Origin: Thioploca ingrica
GTDB taxonomy: Bacteria > Pseudomonadota > Gammaproteobacteria > Beggiatoales > Beggiatoaceae
DNA: 64,000 nt
Assembly: GCA_000828835.1 (NCBI GenBank)
Contig: AP014633.1
Coordinates: 868,001 to 932,000, forward strand
Reading direction: 5' to 3'
Shown here in pieces: positions 56,642 to 64,000 of this stretch (position 1 is the stretch's first letter; each line of letters starts with the position of its first letter). The notes under the pieces were generated by a model. It had not been told where the DNA came from. It did not search any database and saw nothing but the letters and a program-made list of their open reading frames with translations. A program made the position numbers and the translations under genes.

Positions 56642-58444
56642 ATGCAAAGTCAAACACTTTATCTCCGCTTACTCAGTTACATCGTTCCTTATTGGTCTAG
56701 ATTTGCCTGGGTCATTTTAGCTATCATCATTATGGCCATTACGGATCCGGTTTTAGCTGCACTGATTCAACCTTTGCTTGATGGTGGGTTTGTGAACAAA
56801 GATCCGGCCACGATTCAAGCAATGCCTTTTTTATTAATGTTATTAGTTTTAATCAAAGGTTTAGCTATGTTAGCCAGTCAAGTGGGTATGACCTGGGTAG
56901 CCTCACGCCTGGTGATGGATTTGCGGACTGATTTGTTTCGTAAAATTTTGACTTTACCGGCAACGGCTTTCGATAATTATTCTGCTGGGGTATTGTTATC
57001 AAAAGTAACCTATGATGTCAGCCGGGTAATGGCAGCCGCTACCGATACTTTGGTGATTTTAGTTCGGGATAGTTTAGCGGTAATCGGGTTATTGGGGTGG
57101 ATGTTTTATCTCAATTGGCAACTTTCTTTAATTGTTTTTGCTGTAGTCCCTTTTATTATTGGGATTGTTCGGTTCATCAGCAAACAATTACGCGGGATAA
57201 ATCTTTCTATACAAGAAGCAATGGGTGAAATGACTCGTATTTTAGAAGAAGCGATCAGTGGGCATAAATTAGTTAAAATATTCGGTGGACAACATTACGA
57301 ACAAACTCGGTTTCAAGTAGCGAGTAATCAAGTCCGTCGGTTAGAAGTTAAAACGCAAATGGCTTCGGGGTTAAGCGTATTTATTGTGCAAATGTTAACC
57401 GCTTCAGCATTGGGTATCATCGTTTATATTGCGGCTTACCAATCGGCAACGAATAACATTACCGTAGGTGGTTTTGTATCCTTGTTTACGGCGATGGGGA
57501 TGTTATTTGCGCCGGTCAAACGCTTAACTAAAGTTAATGATCAGTTACAACAAGGACTTGCTGCTGCACACAGTGTTTTTGCATTGCTTGATCAAGCCTC
57601 TGAAACCAACGGATTATGTCAACACCGTTATCTAGAAGAAAAATCGCTGCGGTTGTCAGGTCAGTTAAGTTTTCAGCAGCTTTATTTTACTTATGATCTA
57701 TCTCATCGTCCGATACTCCAAGCGATTTCGCTAACCATTATGCCCGGTGAAACCATTGCGTTAGTGGGTACTTCCGGTAGCGGTAAAACGACTTTAGCTC
57801 ATTTAATTCCACGTTTTTACCCCGTTTCAACCGGGCAATTGTTCGTTGATGATATTGATATTAATGAATTACCTTTAAGCGTATTGCGAGCCAATATTGC
57901 TCTGGTTAGTCAAGAAGTGGTGTTATTTAATGATAGCGTCGCTGCTAATATTGCGTATGGAGAAATGGCAGCCGCACCGCGTGAGCAAATTATTGCGGCA
58001 GCTAAATTAGCCTATGCAATGGAATTTATTGAACAAATGCCTAATCATTTTGAGACGATTATTGGTGAAAGAGGGGTAAAATTATCGGGTGGACAGCGGC
58101 AGCGATTGGCTATTGCGCGCGCACTATTAAAAAATGCACCGATTCTGATTTTAGATGAAGCCACTTCTGCATTAGATAGTCAGTCAGAACTTCAAGTCCA
58201 AAAATCTTTAGAGAAACTCAAACGAGGACGTACTACCATTATCATTGCTCACCGATTATCAACGGTTGCTAAAGCTGACCGGATTGTAGTCATGGAAAAG
58301 GGTCGAATTGTTGAAATGGGAACTCATGCAGAGTTATTAATAAAACAAGGGGTTTATGCGAAATTGTATCAAGGACAAGTACAGAATAAAGGAGATGAGC
58401 TAAGTAACATTGGCAAAATTTCTGACCATGATGCCATTAAATAA
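56642..58444 (+). CDS. msbA: Lipid A export ABC transporter MsbA
   Basis: MsbA flips lipid A-core across the inner membrane. The protein of 600 residues fuses six membrane segments (first ~320 residues) to an ATPase domain with Walker A GTSGSGKT (376-383), Q-loop VSQEVVLF, signature LSGGQRQR, Walker B ILILDEATSALD and the H-loop AHRLS. Half-transporter length and the N-terminus (LYLRLLSYIVPYWSRF) fit MsbA. The ATG at 56642 is my choice; a TTG seven codons earlier is in frame. lpxK and kdsB, its usual neighbours, are not here. The stop is 20 bp from the structured element. Confidence 0.92.
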   Translation: MQSQTLYLRLLSYIVPYWSRFAWVILAIIIMAITDPVLAALIQPLLDGGFVNKDPATIQAMPFLLMLLVLIKGLAMLASQVGMTWVASRLVMDLRTDLFRKILTLPATAFDNYSAGVLLSKVTYDVSRVMAAATDTLVILVRDSLAVIGLLGWMFYLNWQLSLIVFAVVPFIIGIVRFISKQLRGINLSIQEAMGEMTRILEEAISGHKLVKIFGGQHYEQTRFQVASNQVRRLEVKTQMASGLSVFIVQMLTASALGIIVYIAAYQSATNNITVGGFVSLFTAMGMLFAPVKRLTKVNDQLQQGLAAAHSVFALLDQASETNGLCQHRYLEEKSLRLSGQLSFQQLYFTYDLSHRPILQAISLTIMPGETIALVGTSGSGKTTLAHLIPRFYPVSTGQLFVDDIDINELPLSVLRANIALVSQEVVLFNDSVAANIAYGEMAAAPREQIIAAAKLAYAMEFIEQMPNHFETIIGERGVKLSGGQRQRLAIARALLKNAPILILDEATSALDSQSELQVQKSLEKLKRGRTTIIIAHRLSTVAKADRIVVMEKGRIVEMGTHAELLIKQGVYAKLYQGQVQNKGDELSNIGKISDHDAIK

Positions 58445-58463
58445 CCAATTATCATCTTAATTG

Positions 58464-58873
58464 CGCGAGATACCCCGTCCTTTAGGTCGGGGAGGGATAG
58501 CGCGTCGGCAATAGCCGACCCAGTTCTCGCTCCTCTGGTTGTTAGGCTATCTTTGTAACATTAAATGAGGTGCTGGTCTTTCCCAGCGGTCAACCGGTTT
58601 AAGGTGTCCCCGTAAGGGGCTAGTGACGCAGCGGTTTCCCGCCATCTCCCTTCGACAAGGCTTACCAGCGGCTCCTACTATGGCTAGTAGCGGTTAAAAC
58701 TTTCGGGGCTTTACCTTTCCCCAGCGTAATTCTAACCTTTTAGAGCAGTGGACTCAGGAAGCATCCACGGGTAAGTCTTAACGACCTCTGGTCAGCGTAG
58801 CTGCTCTTGCGAGCAGCTGAGTCTGGTCAACCTAGCTTTTACAAGCTCCGTCCTTTAGGGCGGGGTAGTTGAC
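58464..58873. mobile_element. Candidate non-autonomous IS200/IS605-type element
   Basis: About 410 bp of clearly G/C-richer sequence inserted between msbA and the next gene. Near the left end is the hairpin CCCCGTCC-TTTA-GGTCGGGG (58473-58492); at the right end is its near copy CTCCGTCC-TTTA-GGGCGGGG (58846-58865). They are in the same orientation, as expected for subterminal palindromes of IS200/IS605 elements rather than terminal inverted repeats. The right hairpin ends in TAGTTGAC. No TnpA, TnpB or IscB frame exists inside. Target-site duplications are not expected for this class. Boundaries are approximate. Confidence 0.5.
58464..58873 (-). ncRNA. Highly structured RNA candidate (HEARO/omega-RNA-like), orphan
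   Basis: Nearly the whole element can fold. Stems seen: GCGAGA/TCTCGC (58465-58530) around TCGGC-AATA-GCCGA; GCTGG/CCAGC (58572-58587); CCCC-GTAA-GGGG (58608-58619); GCGG/CCGC (58631-58642); CTACTA-TGGC-TAGTAG (58675-58690); TCTAA/TTAGA; GTGGA/TCCAC; AGCTGCTC-TTGC-GAGCAGCT (58799-58818); and GTCAAC/GTTGAC (58826-58873) enclosing two hairpins. Such density without coding potential suggests a functional RNA. Terminal GTCAAC...GTTGAC and the CGTCCTTTAGGGCGGG hairpin recall IscB-associated omega-RNAs. The strand is a guess and no nuclease gene is adjacent. Confidence 0.45.
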
Positions 58874-58928
58874 AGTCAGAAACGATTTTTCTTTAATTTA
58901 TTATTAATTTTATGGGTAACCAATTGTA

Positions 58929-59405
58929 TTATTGTGAAAAAACACAGTTATACTGAATAAGACTAAAAATTTCCGGTCTCAAAACCGATTGTTGTAAAGT
59001 AGCACTACATTCAACGATAGGTCCAGAAATTGGGCCACCATGCAAATAAGGAATAACAGTGGGTACTAGAATTTTGGGAATTTCTAATAAGCCTGTTGTG
59101 GGAGTAAATTTAGCGTAACAAGGGTTAGATTCGGTGATTGCTCCTATTAAAGAATAGCTTTCAATTTTAACATCTGCAAAGCCAAAAGGTAAACTTAATA
59201 CCATAGAATACAACCCCATCGTTTGATTCTGAGGTGGAATTGGATTCCCATTTATATCGGTAAATAGGGGCATTTCAACAAAGTCTAATTCAACTTGCCG
59301 AGTTTCATTAGAATATATACCCACTTCAGTACACAAATCAGCTAAGGCTAATGAGGGGATAAACCAAGCTAGCCATAGTAATGGTCTTACTGAGACTTTT
59401 TTCAT
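58929..59405 (-). CDS. Secreted protein of unknown function
   Basis: The 158-residue product has a signal peptide (MKKVSVRPLLWLAWFIPSLALA) and a beta-rich mature part with four cysteines (LCTEV, NPCYAK, VECSAT, YNCVF) that could form two disulfides. I do not recognise the family. It is a single gene between the structured element and queC, with AGGAG in its 5' flank (reverse of CTCCTAC at 59412-59420). Likely periplasmic or extracellular. Confidence 0.7.
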   Translation of the reverse strand: MKKVSVRPLLWLAWFIPSLALADLCTEVGIYSNETRQVELDFVEMPLFTDINGNPIPPQNQTMGLYSMVLSLPFGFADVKIESYSLIGAITESNPCYAKFTPTTGLLEIPKILVPTVIPYLHGGPISGPIVECSATLQQSVLRPEIFSLIQYNCVFSQ

Positions 59406-59623
59406 TGTAGTTTCTCCTACTTATAGAAAATCAAGTTAATAAGAAAATAACTCCGGTTGTTAAAACTTATCCGCCTTATCTCTTTAGTCAACTCTATTGG
59501 TTAACCCATACTTATTTATGTTAGCATTTTTTCTAAAAAAAAGCTTATTTTTAAATACCAGATAAAAATGCCGTAATAAGTTTCTAAATAAGTTATAGTT
59601 TAATTTATTTTCAGATTAATTAG

Positions 59624-60325
59624 TTAGAGTGATTGGGTCAGATATCGAGTTGGATCAGCTATTCCCAAAACCCGAAATCCTTCAGCACGTAACCGACACG
59701 CGTCACAAACCCCACAGGCATAACCGGTGGAGTTAGCTTGGTAACAAGAAATGGTCAGACTATAGTCAATTCCTAAGCGTAACCCGGCTTGAATAATCTG
59801 AGTTTTTTTTAGATTAATTAGGGGAGTATGTATTTTAAAAGGATGACCTTCTACACCAGCTTTGGTCGCTAAATTAGCCATTTTTTCAAAAGCCATTATA
59901 AATTCAGGTCGACAATCCGGATAACCAGAATAATCTACCGCATTGACACCCATAAAGAGATCATAAGCAGACAACACTTCTGCCCAACCCAAAGCCAACG
60001 CTAAAAATATCGTATTACGAGCTGGTACATAAGTGATAGGAATTTGGTGAGTAATACCGGTTATTGGTACCTCAATTCGCATGTCTGTTAAAGCTGAACC
60101 ACCAATATTGTCTAAATTTAATTGAATAAATTTGTGTTCAATAACACCCAACTGGTTAGTTATTTGACGAGCGGCTTGCAATTCCACCCGGTGGCGTTGA
60201 CCGTAATCAAAACTTAAAGCGTAGCAAGCATAACCTTGTGACTTTGCGATAGCCAGCGTAGTAGCAGAATCTAATCCCCCTGAAACTAGTATCACCGCTT
60301 TATTGGGATTTGCCGGTGCAATCAT
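59624..60325 (-). CDS. queC: 7-cyano-7-deazaguanine synthase
   Basis: QueC makes preQ0, a queuosine precursor, from 7-carboxy-7-deazaguanine using ATP and ammonia. The 233-residue product has the PP-loop [12 protein letters not shown] (ATP pyrophosphatase), [12 protein letters not shown], and near the C-terminus the zinc site [20 protein letters not shown] with four cysteines. Length is typical. It follows pal, as in many gammaproteobacteria, but cpoB (ybgF) and queE, usually between them, are absent, and a strong hairpin separates the two genes. Confidence 0.96.
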   Translation of the reverse strand: MIAPANPNKAVILVSGGLDSATTLAIAKSQGYACYALSFDYGQRHRVELQAARQITNQLGVIEHKFIQLNLDNIGGSALTDMRIEVPITGITHQIPITYVPARNTIFLALALGWAEVLSAYDLFMGVNAVDYSGYPDCRPEFIMAFEKMANLATKAGVEGHPFKIHTPLINLKKTQIIQAGLRLGIDYSLTISCYQANSTGYACGVCDACRLRAEGFRVLGIADPTRYLTQSL

Positions 60326-60363
60326 TATTCTACTAAATAATTAAGTGTAACTTGAAAAGGTCA

Positions 60364-60398
60364 AGTACGTGCTATTTTCTATCTAAATAGCACGTACT
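60364..60398 (-). terminator. Strong hairpin between pal and queC
   Basis: AGTACGTGCTATTT (60364-60377) pairs perfectly with AAATAGCACGTACT (60385-60398), 14 pairs and a 7-base loop. It lies just past the pal stop (60416) and upstream of queC. On the minus strand only a weak T run (CCTTTTC) follows, so it may be a terminator, an attenuator or an mRNA-stability element. Confidence 0.6.
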
Positions 60399-60415
60399 CA
60401 ATTTACTTAACTTCT

Positions 60416-60955
60416 TTAAGGATAAATGATCTCCACCCGACGATTAAGTTGCCAATCATGTTCATTATGACCTAATGCCACGGGTTGTTCTTCACCATAG
60501 CTTAAAGTGGTGATTTGATTTCCAGACACACCCAATGACATCAGTGCACCTTTAGCTGATTCAGCACGCCGTTCTCCTAAAGCTAAATTGTATTCGCGTG
60601 AACCACGTTCATCAGCGTGTCCTTCTAAACGGACTTGCGTATTTGGATTGCCACTGAGATAAGTGGCATTTTGCTCAAGTATGGCACGTGCTTCTGGTCT
60701 AATGTCACTCATATCATAATCAAAGTGAATGACTCGTTCACTCGGCATGCTACCGCCGCCCGTTGTGCCAGACAGTCCACCTCCAGTCGTTTCAGAACCG
60801 GCTCCTCCGGAACCCTCCAAATTTGTCTGACTCCCATCTCCCCCTAACACACCAGCTGTTCCGGGAGGTGCTGTTGGTTTTTTCGGTTTGCTACTACAAC
60901 CGCTAAATGCAATTACCGTTACTAATATAAGTACTAAGTAACCCAATTTATTCAT
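60416..60955 (-). CDS. pal: Peptidoglycan-associated lipoprotein Pal
   Basis: Pal is the outer-membrane partner of the Tol system and binds peptidoglycan. The 179-residue product has a lipobox FSGC (Cys20), a Gly/Ser/Thr-rich linker (about 28-75) and an OmpA-like C-terminal domain: HFDYDMSDIRPEA, VRLEGHADERGSREYNLALG and RRVEIIYP, with the diaminopimelate-binding Asp and Arg. The linker is longer and more glycine-rich than in E. coli. tolB and tolA are not on the upstream side in this window. Confidence 0.95.
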   Translation of the reverse strand: MNKLGYLVLILVTVIAFSGCSSKPKKPTAPPGTAGVLGGDGSQTNLEGSGGAGSETTGGGLSGTTGGGSMPSERVIHFDYDMSDIRPEARAILEQNATYLSGNPNTQVRLEGHADERGSREYNLALGERRAESAKGALMSLGVSGNQITTLSYGEEQPVALGHNEHDWQLNRRVEIIYP

Positions 60956-61248
60956 AGAATTAACTCCATTAAATCCTTATTATCAAATAAACGAATACGA
61001 TCAATACAACTGGTTTGCTTTTTCCATTTCCATTGAGTAAAAGAATTAAATATTATAGATATTTTTTTTAGCGATGACGAATTATTTTTTGGTTAGATTA
61101 ACCCATTTCTAATTATATTGATATCACAATATAATATATTGTTTTAATTTTATTTTTTAATGAGAAGCTTGTCTTGACGTTCACATTTGACTTTGATATT
61201 GTGCAGTTTTGGTCTTAATAATAATTATTAAACAATATAAATCATTTT
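60956..61248. other. AT-rich divergent gap between pal and a membrane protein
   Basis: These 293 bp must contain both promoters. The part 61115-61160 is almost pure A/T (several TATAAT-like boxes) and 61190-61245 is similar. I see no gene, hairpin or known motif. Confidence 0.4.
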
Positions 61249-61854
61249 ATGAGCAATTTTCGCATTTTCTTTTTTATAGCACTTACTCTTTATAGCATTA
61301 CACTAATCTATATTGAAAAACACACCTCTCAAGAATTTGTCAGGAATTTTTTTACCGACATTCAAGGACCCGTTTTCTTTTATGCTATTAATACGAGTTT
61401 AAGTGTATTTCTATTATGGTCAACTGCATTAGTATTTGCTATTTGTTTATTGTGTATTGATTCACTGAAAGCACCTCAAGAGAAATTATTTTATTTTTCC
61501 CAAATTGGTATTTTTGCATACCTCGGTTTTGATGATCGATTTTTAATACATGAACATCTATCACATTGGGTGCACGAAATTTATATCCTGCCAAGTTTAG
61601 CTCTGTTAGAGGTCTATTTCTTGGTTACATTAGGTCAACTCAATAAGCAACCTCAATCAGTACTTTTTTATCTCGGTATGGGAACGATTTTTACGGGGAT
61701 AATGCTTGTAATCGACACTTTTATGCCTTCTCATATGATGCTTCGCTTATCTGTGGAAGATTTATCTAAATCATGGGGAACTTTTTTTCTATTCTTATTC
61801 GCTTGGGAAATACTAAAATATAAAATTCAGCAACTGAGAGATCAAAATCAATAA
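61249..61854 (+). CDS. Multi-pass membrane protein of unknown function
   Basis: The 201-residue protein has about six membrane segments. The conserved-looking feature is FAYLGFDDRFLIHEHLSHWVHEI between segments, with acidic and His residues at the membrane face, and SVEDLSKSWGTFF before the last helix. Small membrane proteins with an LDExxxxHE-type motif are widespread in bacteria and lack a known role; I place this one there tentatively. A metal-dependent enzyme of the CREST kind is an alternative. It stands alone, upstream of lptG with a ~290-bp gap of AT-rich sequence. Confidence 0.65.
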   Translation: MSNFRIFFFIALTLYSITLIYIEKHTSQEFVRNFFTDIQGPVFFYAINTSLSVFLLWSTALVFAICLLCIDSLKAPQEKLFYFSQIGIFAYLGFDDRFLIHEHLSHWVHEIYILPSLALLEVYFLVTLGQLNKQPQSVLFYLGMGTIFTGIMLVIDTFMPSHMMLRLSVEDLSKSWGTFFLFLFAWEILKYKIQQLRDQNQ

Positions 61855-62145
61855 ATAAATATTTTATTTATTATAGTGAATGTCATGCTAACTCACATTC
61901 ATCATATCAAATGTCACGATATAATACAGTATTATCAAATGTACTCGTGTCATAAAATAGTTTCCATTTTTTCCCATTCTTTCTTAGTTATTCTCACTAT
62001 TGTTATTGACAACTTATACATACTAACGTACTAAAAAACTGGTAATTTTTCTGCTTAGTTGCTTAAAGTATTGGGCTTATTTTGGAATAATACGGTCATA
62101 TTTTGGCTAAATCACCTTTGTTATTAATTCGCCTTGAACTTGAAG

Positions 62146-63225
62146 ATGAAAATAGTTGATAGATACATTACCCAAACAGTATTATCTGGAACGTTAATCG
62201 TATTATTCATTTTAGTGGGTTTATTTACCTTTTTTTCTTTTATTGATGAACTTGATGACATCGGTAAACAACGTTATGGTCTACAACAAGTCATTCAATA
62301 TGAGGTTTTAAAAATTCCTCAACAGATTTATGACTTGTTTCCAAGTGCGGTTTTGCTTGGTAGTTTATTAGGGTTAGGAATATTAGCTAATCATAATGAA
62401 TTGACCGTGATGCGAGCCGCCGGTTTATCTATCTTACGCATTGTAATCGCTGTCTTGAAAATAGGCTTATTACTCACTTTGTTAGCCATGTTAATTGGTG
62501 AAATCCTGGCACCATTGAGTCAACAATATGCTTATCATAACCGAGCCGTTGCGCAATCAGAACATGAAAATCAACAAATTGTTTTTAACAATCGCTATGG
62601 CTTTTGGGCTAGAGATGGTAATGATTTTATTAATATTACTACTATTTTCCCGGCGGGTGGTTTTGGTGGTATTGCCTTGTATCAGTTTGATGATCAACAA
62701 AATTTGCAAACGGTTACTTATGCAAGAACAGCTTATTATCAAAATGGTCAATGGTTGCTCAAACAAGTAGAGAAAAATCATCTTCAAGCTAATCAAATCA
62801 CCCGAGAGTATTTGGAAAATACGACTTGGAATGCGATATTAAAGCCAGAATTAATCAAAATTGTGGTTATTGACCCACATCAATTGTCTAGTTTAGAATT
62901 ATATAAATATATTCAATACTTAAAACACAATGAACAACAAACCGCTCAATATGAATTCGCTTTTTGGACACGCCTAACTTATCCTTTAACAGCCATCACA
63001 ATGCTAATTTTAGCCATTCCTTTTATTTTTGGCTCATTACGCAATGTATCAGTAGGACAACGTACTTTGGTAGGCGCCTTGATTGGGGTGGGGTTTCATA
63101 TGCTTAATCAAGCTGCTGGTAATATTGGATTAGTTTATGGGATTAACTCAATTTTCAGTGCCTTGTTTCCTCCATTATTATTTTTTGTTGCGGCTTTGTT
63201 TTTGACGCAACGCGTAATCTTTTAA
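62146..63225 (+). CDS. lptG: LPS export ABC transporter permease LptG
   Basis: LptG and LptF form the membrane part of the LptB2FGC machine that lifts lipopolysaccharide to the outer membrane. The 359-residue product has six membrane segments and a periplasmic beta-jellyroll: VDRYITQTVLSGTLIVLFIL at the start, ELTVMRAAGLSILRI as the LptB-coupling helix, and a C-terminal RNVSVGQRTLVGALIGVGFHM. The start is ATG 62146 (MKIVDRYI, as in the family); TTG at 62134 is in frame but unlikely. lptF, its usual partner, is not next to it. Confidence 0.94.
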   Translation: MKIVDRYITQTVLSGTLIVLFILVGLFTFFSFIDELDDIGKQRYGLQQVIQYEVLKIPQQIYDLFPSAVLLGSLLGLGILANHNELTVMRAAGLSILRIVIAVLKIGLLLTLLAMLIGEILAPLSQQYAYHNRAVAQSEHENQQIVFNNRYGFWARDGNDFINITTIFPAGGFGGIALYQFDDQQNLQTVTYARTAYYQNGQWLLKQVEKNHLQANQITREYLENTTWNAILKPELIKIVVIDPHQLSSLELYKYIQYLKHNEQQTAQYEFAFWTRLTYPLTAITMLILAIPFIFGSLRNVSVGQRTLVGALIGVGFHMLNQAAGNIGLVYGINSIFSALFPPLLFFVAALFLTQRVIF

Positions 63226-63672
63226 AAAAATTAAAATTAGAAAGTAAATTTTTAAAGATATTCAAGCGAGTTTCAATAGTTATAATTTTTTTAAATCAGT
63301 GTGTTACATCTGTCGCCTAACACACTCTACCGACAACGGGACGAAGTCATGACTAACCTCACCACCCGTTGTGCACCACCAACAAATAGTGACTGTATGA
63401 GCTAAAATCTAGCAAATAATGCGTTGTTTCAAAAAGTCAGACTTGCGGTTTTATTGCTCGTCAATGACTTGGTAATGAATCTACTGTCTCGAAAATTTAT
63501 ACGCCATTGTGTTTAATAATAATCGTTATACAATCAAAATTTGATATTAGGTAACAACAATCATTTGATTAATTCCTTAGTTGAATTATTGGCATTTTTT
63601 ATGCTAAAAGAATACTGCGATAATAATAAAAATTATTATAAACAACAGTATACTACATATACTAAGGAAAAA
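63226..63672. repeat. Gap after lptG with a REP-like hairpin (63299-63325)
   Basis: GTGTGTTA (63299-63306) pairs perfectly with TAACACAC (63318-63325) around ACATCTGTCGCC. Short palindromes of the form GTGTGTTAGGCG...AACACAC recur in Beggiatoa-like genomes. It may also end lptG transcription. The remainder, up to 63672, has no gene that I can support, although the frame of the cold-shock gene is open upstream as far as about 63541. Confidence 0.55.
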
Positions 63673-63954
63673 ATGAGAACTTTTATCTATTTAAGTCTGT
63701 TGTCAGCATTTTTATGCTTTACTCTATCAACCAATATCACGGCAGGTGAAAATTGGCAAGATGGCATTGTTAAATGGTTCAACGCCAAAGCCGGTTATGG
63801 TCAAATTATTTCTCAACAAGAGGAAGATATATTTGTACATCATAGTGTTATTGAAGGTTCACAGAAAAAATTAATGACACATCAAAGAGTACAGTATCAA
63901 GCGATTAAAGAACAGGGAAGATGGAAAGCCATTAAAGTTAAAATAATAAACTAA
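63673..63954 (+). CDS. Cold-shock-domain protein with a signal peptide
   Basis: The 93-residue product begins MRTFIYLSLLSAFLCFTLSTNITAG, a hydrophobic N-terminus like a Sec signal peptide, and continues into a cold-shock domain: GIVKWFNAKAGYGQI (RNP1 region, normally KGFGFI) and EDIFVHHSVI (RNP2 region), then QRVQYQAIKEQGRWKAIKVKII. Normal CspA-type proteins are cytoplasmic and start at the MxxGxVKWFN. I choose the ATG at 63673 because TAAGGA lies 6 bases upstream and the signal peptide follows directly. The domain may be exported or held at the membrane. The Phe-to-Tyr and Phe-to-Gln changes in RNP1 may weaken nucleic-acid binding. Confidence 0.75.
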   Translation: MRTFIYLSLLSAFLCFTLSTNITAGENWQDGIVKWFNAKAGYGQIISQQEEDIFVHHSVIEGSQKKLMTHQRVQYQAIKEQGRWKAIKVKIIN

Positions 63955-64000
63955 CCTTATCATATGTCATAAAAATGACACAATGACTAATTTCAGTCAA

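Noticed and set aside
58464..58873. Transposase, TnpB or IscB gene within the element
   Set aside because: All six frames are broken by stops; no DDE, HUH, RuvC or HNH motif could be read.

Overview
The window is chromosomal DNA of an AT-rich gammaproteobacterium. The housekeeping genes (yidC, rnpA, rpmH, dnaN, prfC, rsmD, argH, queC, pal, msbA, lptG) are gammaproteobacterial in type. The very large secreted multidomain proteins, the many short palindromic repeats in gaps, the proton-pumping pyrophosphatase and the cyanobacteria-like heptamer repeats fit the large sulfur bacteria (Beggiatoa/Thioploca/Thiomargarita group). That assignment is inference from gene content, not a measured match.

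Layout. 1-3.4 kb: yidC (cut by the window edge), rnpA and rpmH on the minus strand, divergent from dnaN. dnaA and recognisable DnaA boxes are missing from the junction where gammaproteobacteria usually keep them. 3.5-19.2 kb: fourteen minus-strand genes for a cell-surface polysaccharide or glycolipid. They make modified amino sugars (Gfo/Idh/MocA oxidoreductase, three DegT-type aminotransferases, N-formyltransferase, extended SDR), transfer and modify sugars (two GT2 enzymes, sulfotransferase, polysaccharide deacetylase, SGNH hydrolase) and include three polytopic membrane proteins (flippase-like, GT87-like, GT39-like). 19.4-26.3 kb: a secreted GDSL esterase convergent with a 1904-residue secreted protein of two beta-helix domains, FN3 and cadherin-like repeats. 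26.6-37 kb: LMW phosphatase, rsmD, prfC, a GT2 enzyme and two large hybrid sensor kinases.

37.2-43.3 kb: tRNA-Arg(CCT), tRNA-Ala(CGC), argH, a small cysteine-containing secreted protein, a K+-independent-type H+-pyrophosphatase and a glycine-zipper lipoprotein. 43.8-52.2 kb: a 2246-residue secreted protein with LamG, cadherin-like and Calx-beta repeats around an embedded caspase-like protease domain, then a patatin-like phospholipase and a small secreted four-repeat protein. 52.2-58.4 kb: sulfotransferase, nucleotidyltransferase-GT2 fusion, DUF2142 membrane protein and msbA. 58.5-58.9 kb: a gene-free, highly structured ~410-bp element with IS200/IS605-like terminal hairpins, possibly an orphan omega-RNA/HEARO-type locus. 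58.9-64 kb: a secreted hypothetical, queC, pal, a membrane protein, lptG and a cold-shock domain carrying a signal peptide.

The strongest candidates for something undescribed are the structured element at 58.46-58.87 kb, a recurrent ~120-residue module shared by the two giant proteins, the caspase-like domain inside the 2246-residue protein, and the apparently exported cold-shock domain. Much of the rest serves envelope building (YidC, MsbA, LptG, Pal, the polysaccharide locus), which suits a bacterium with an elaborate sheath or surface.
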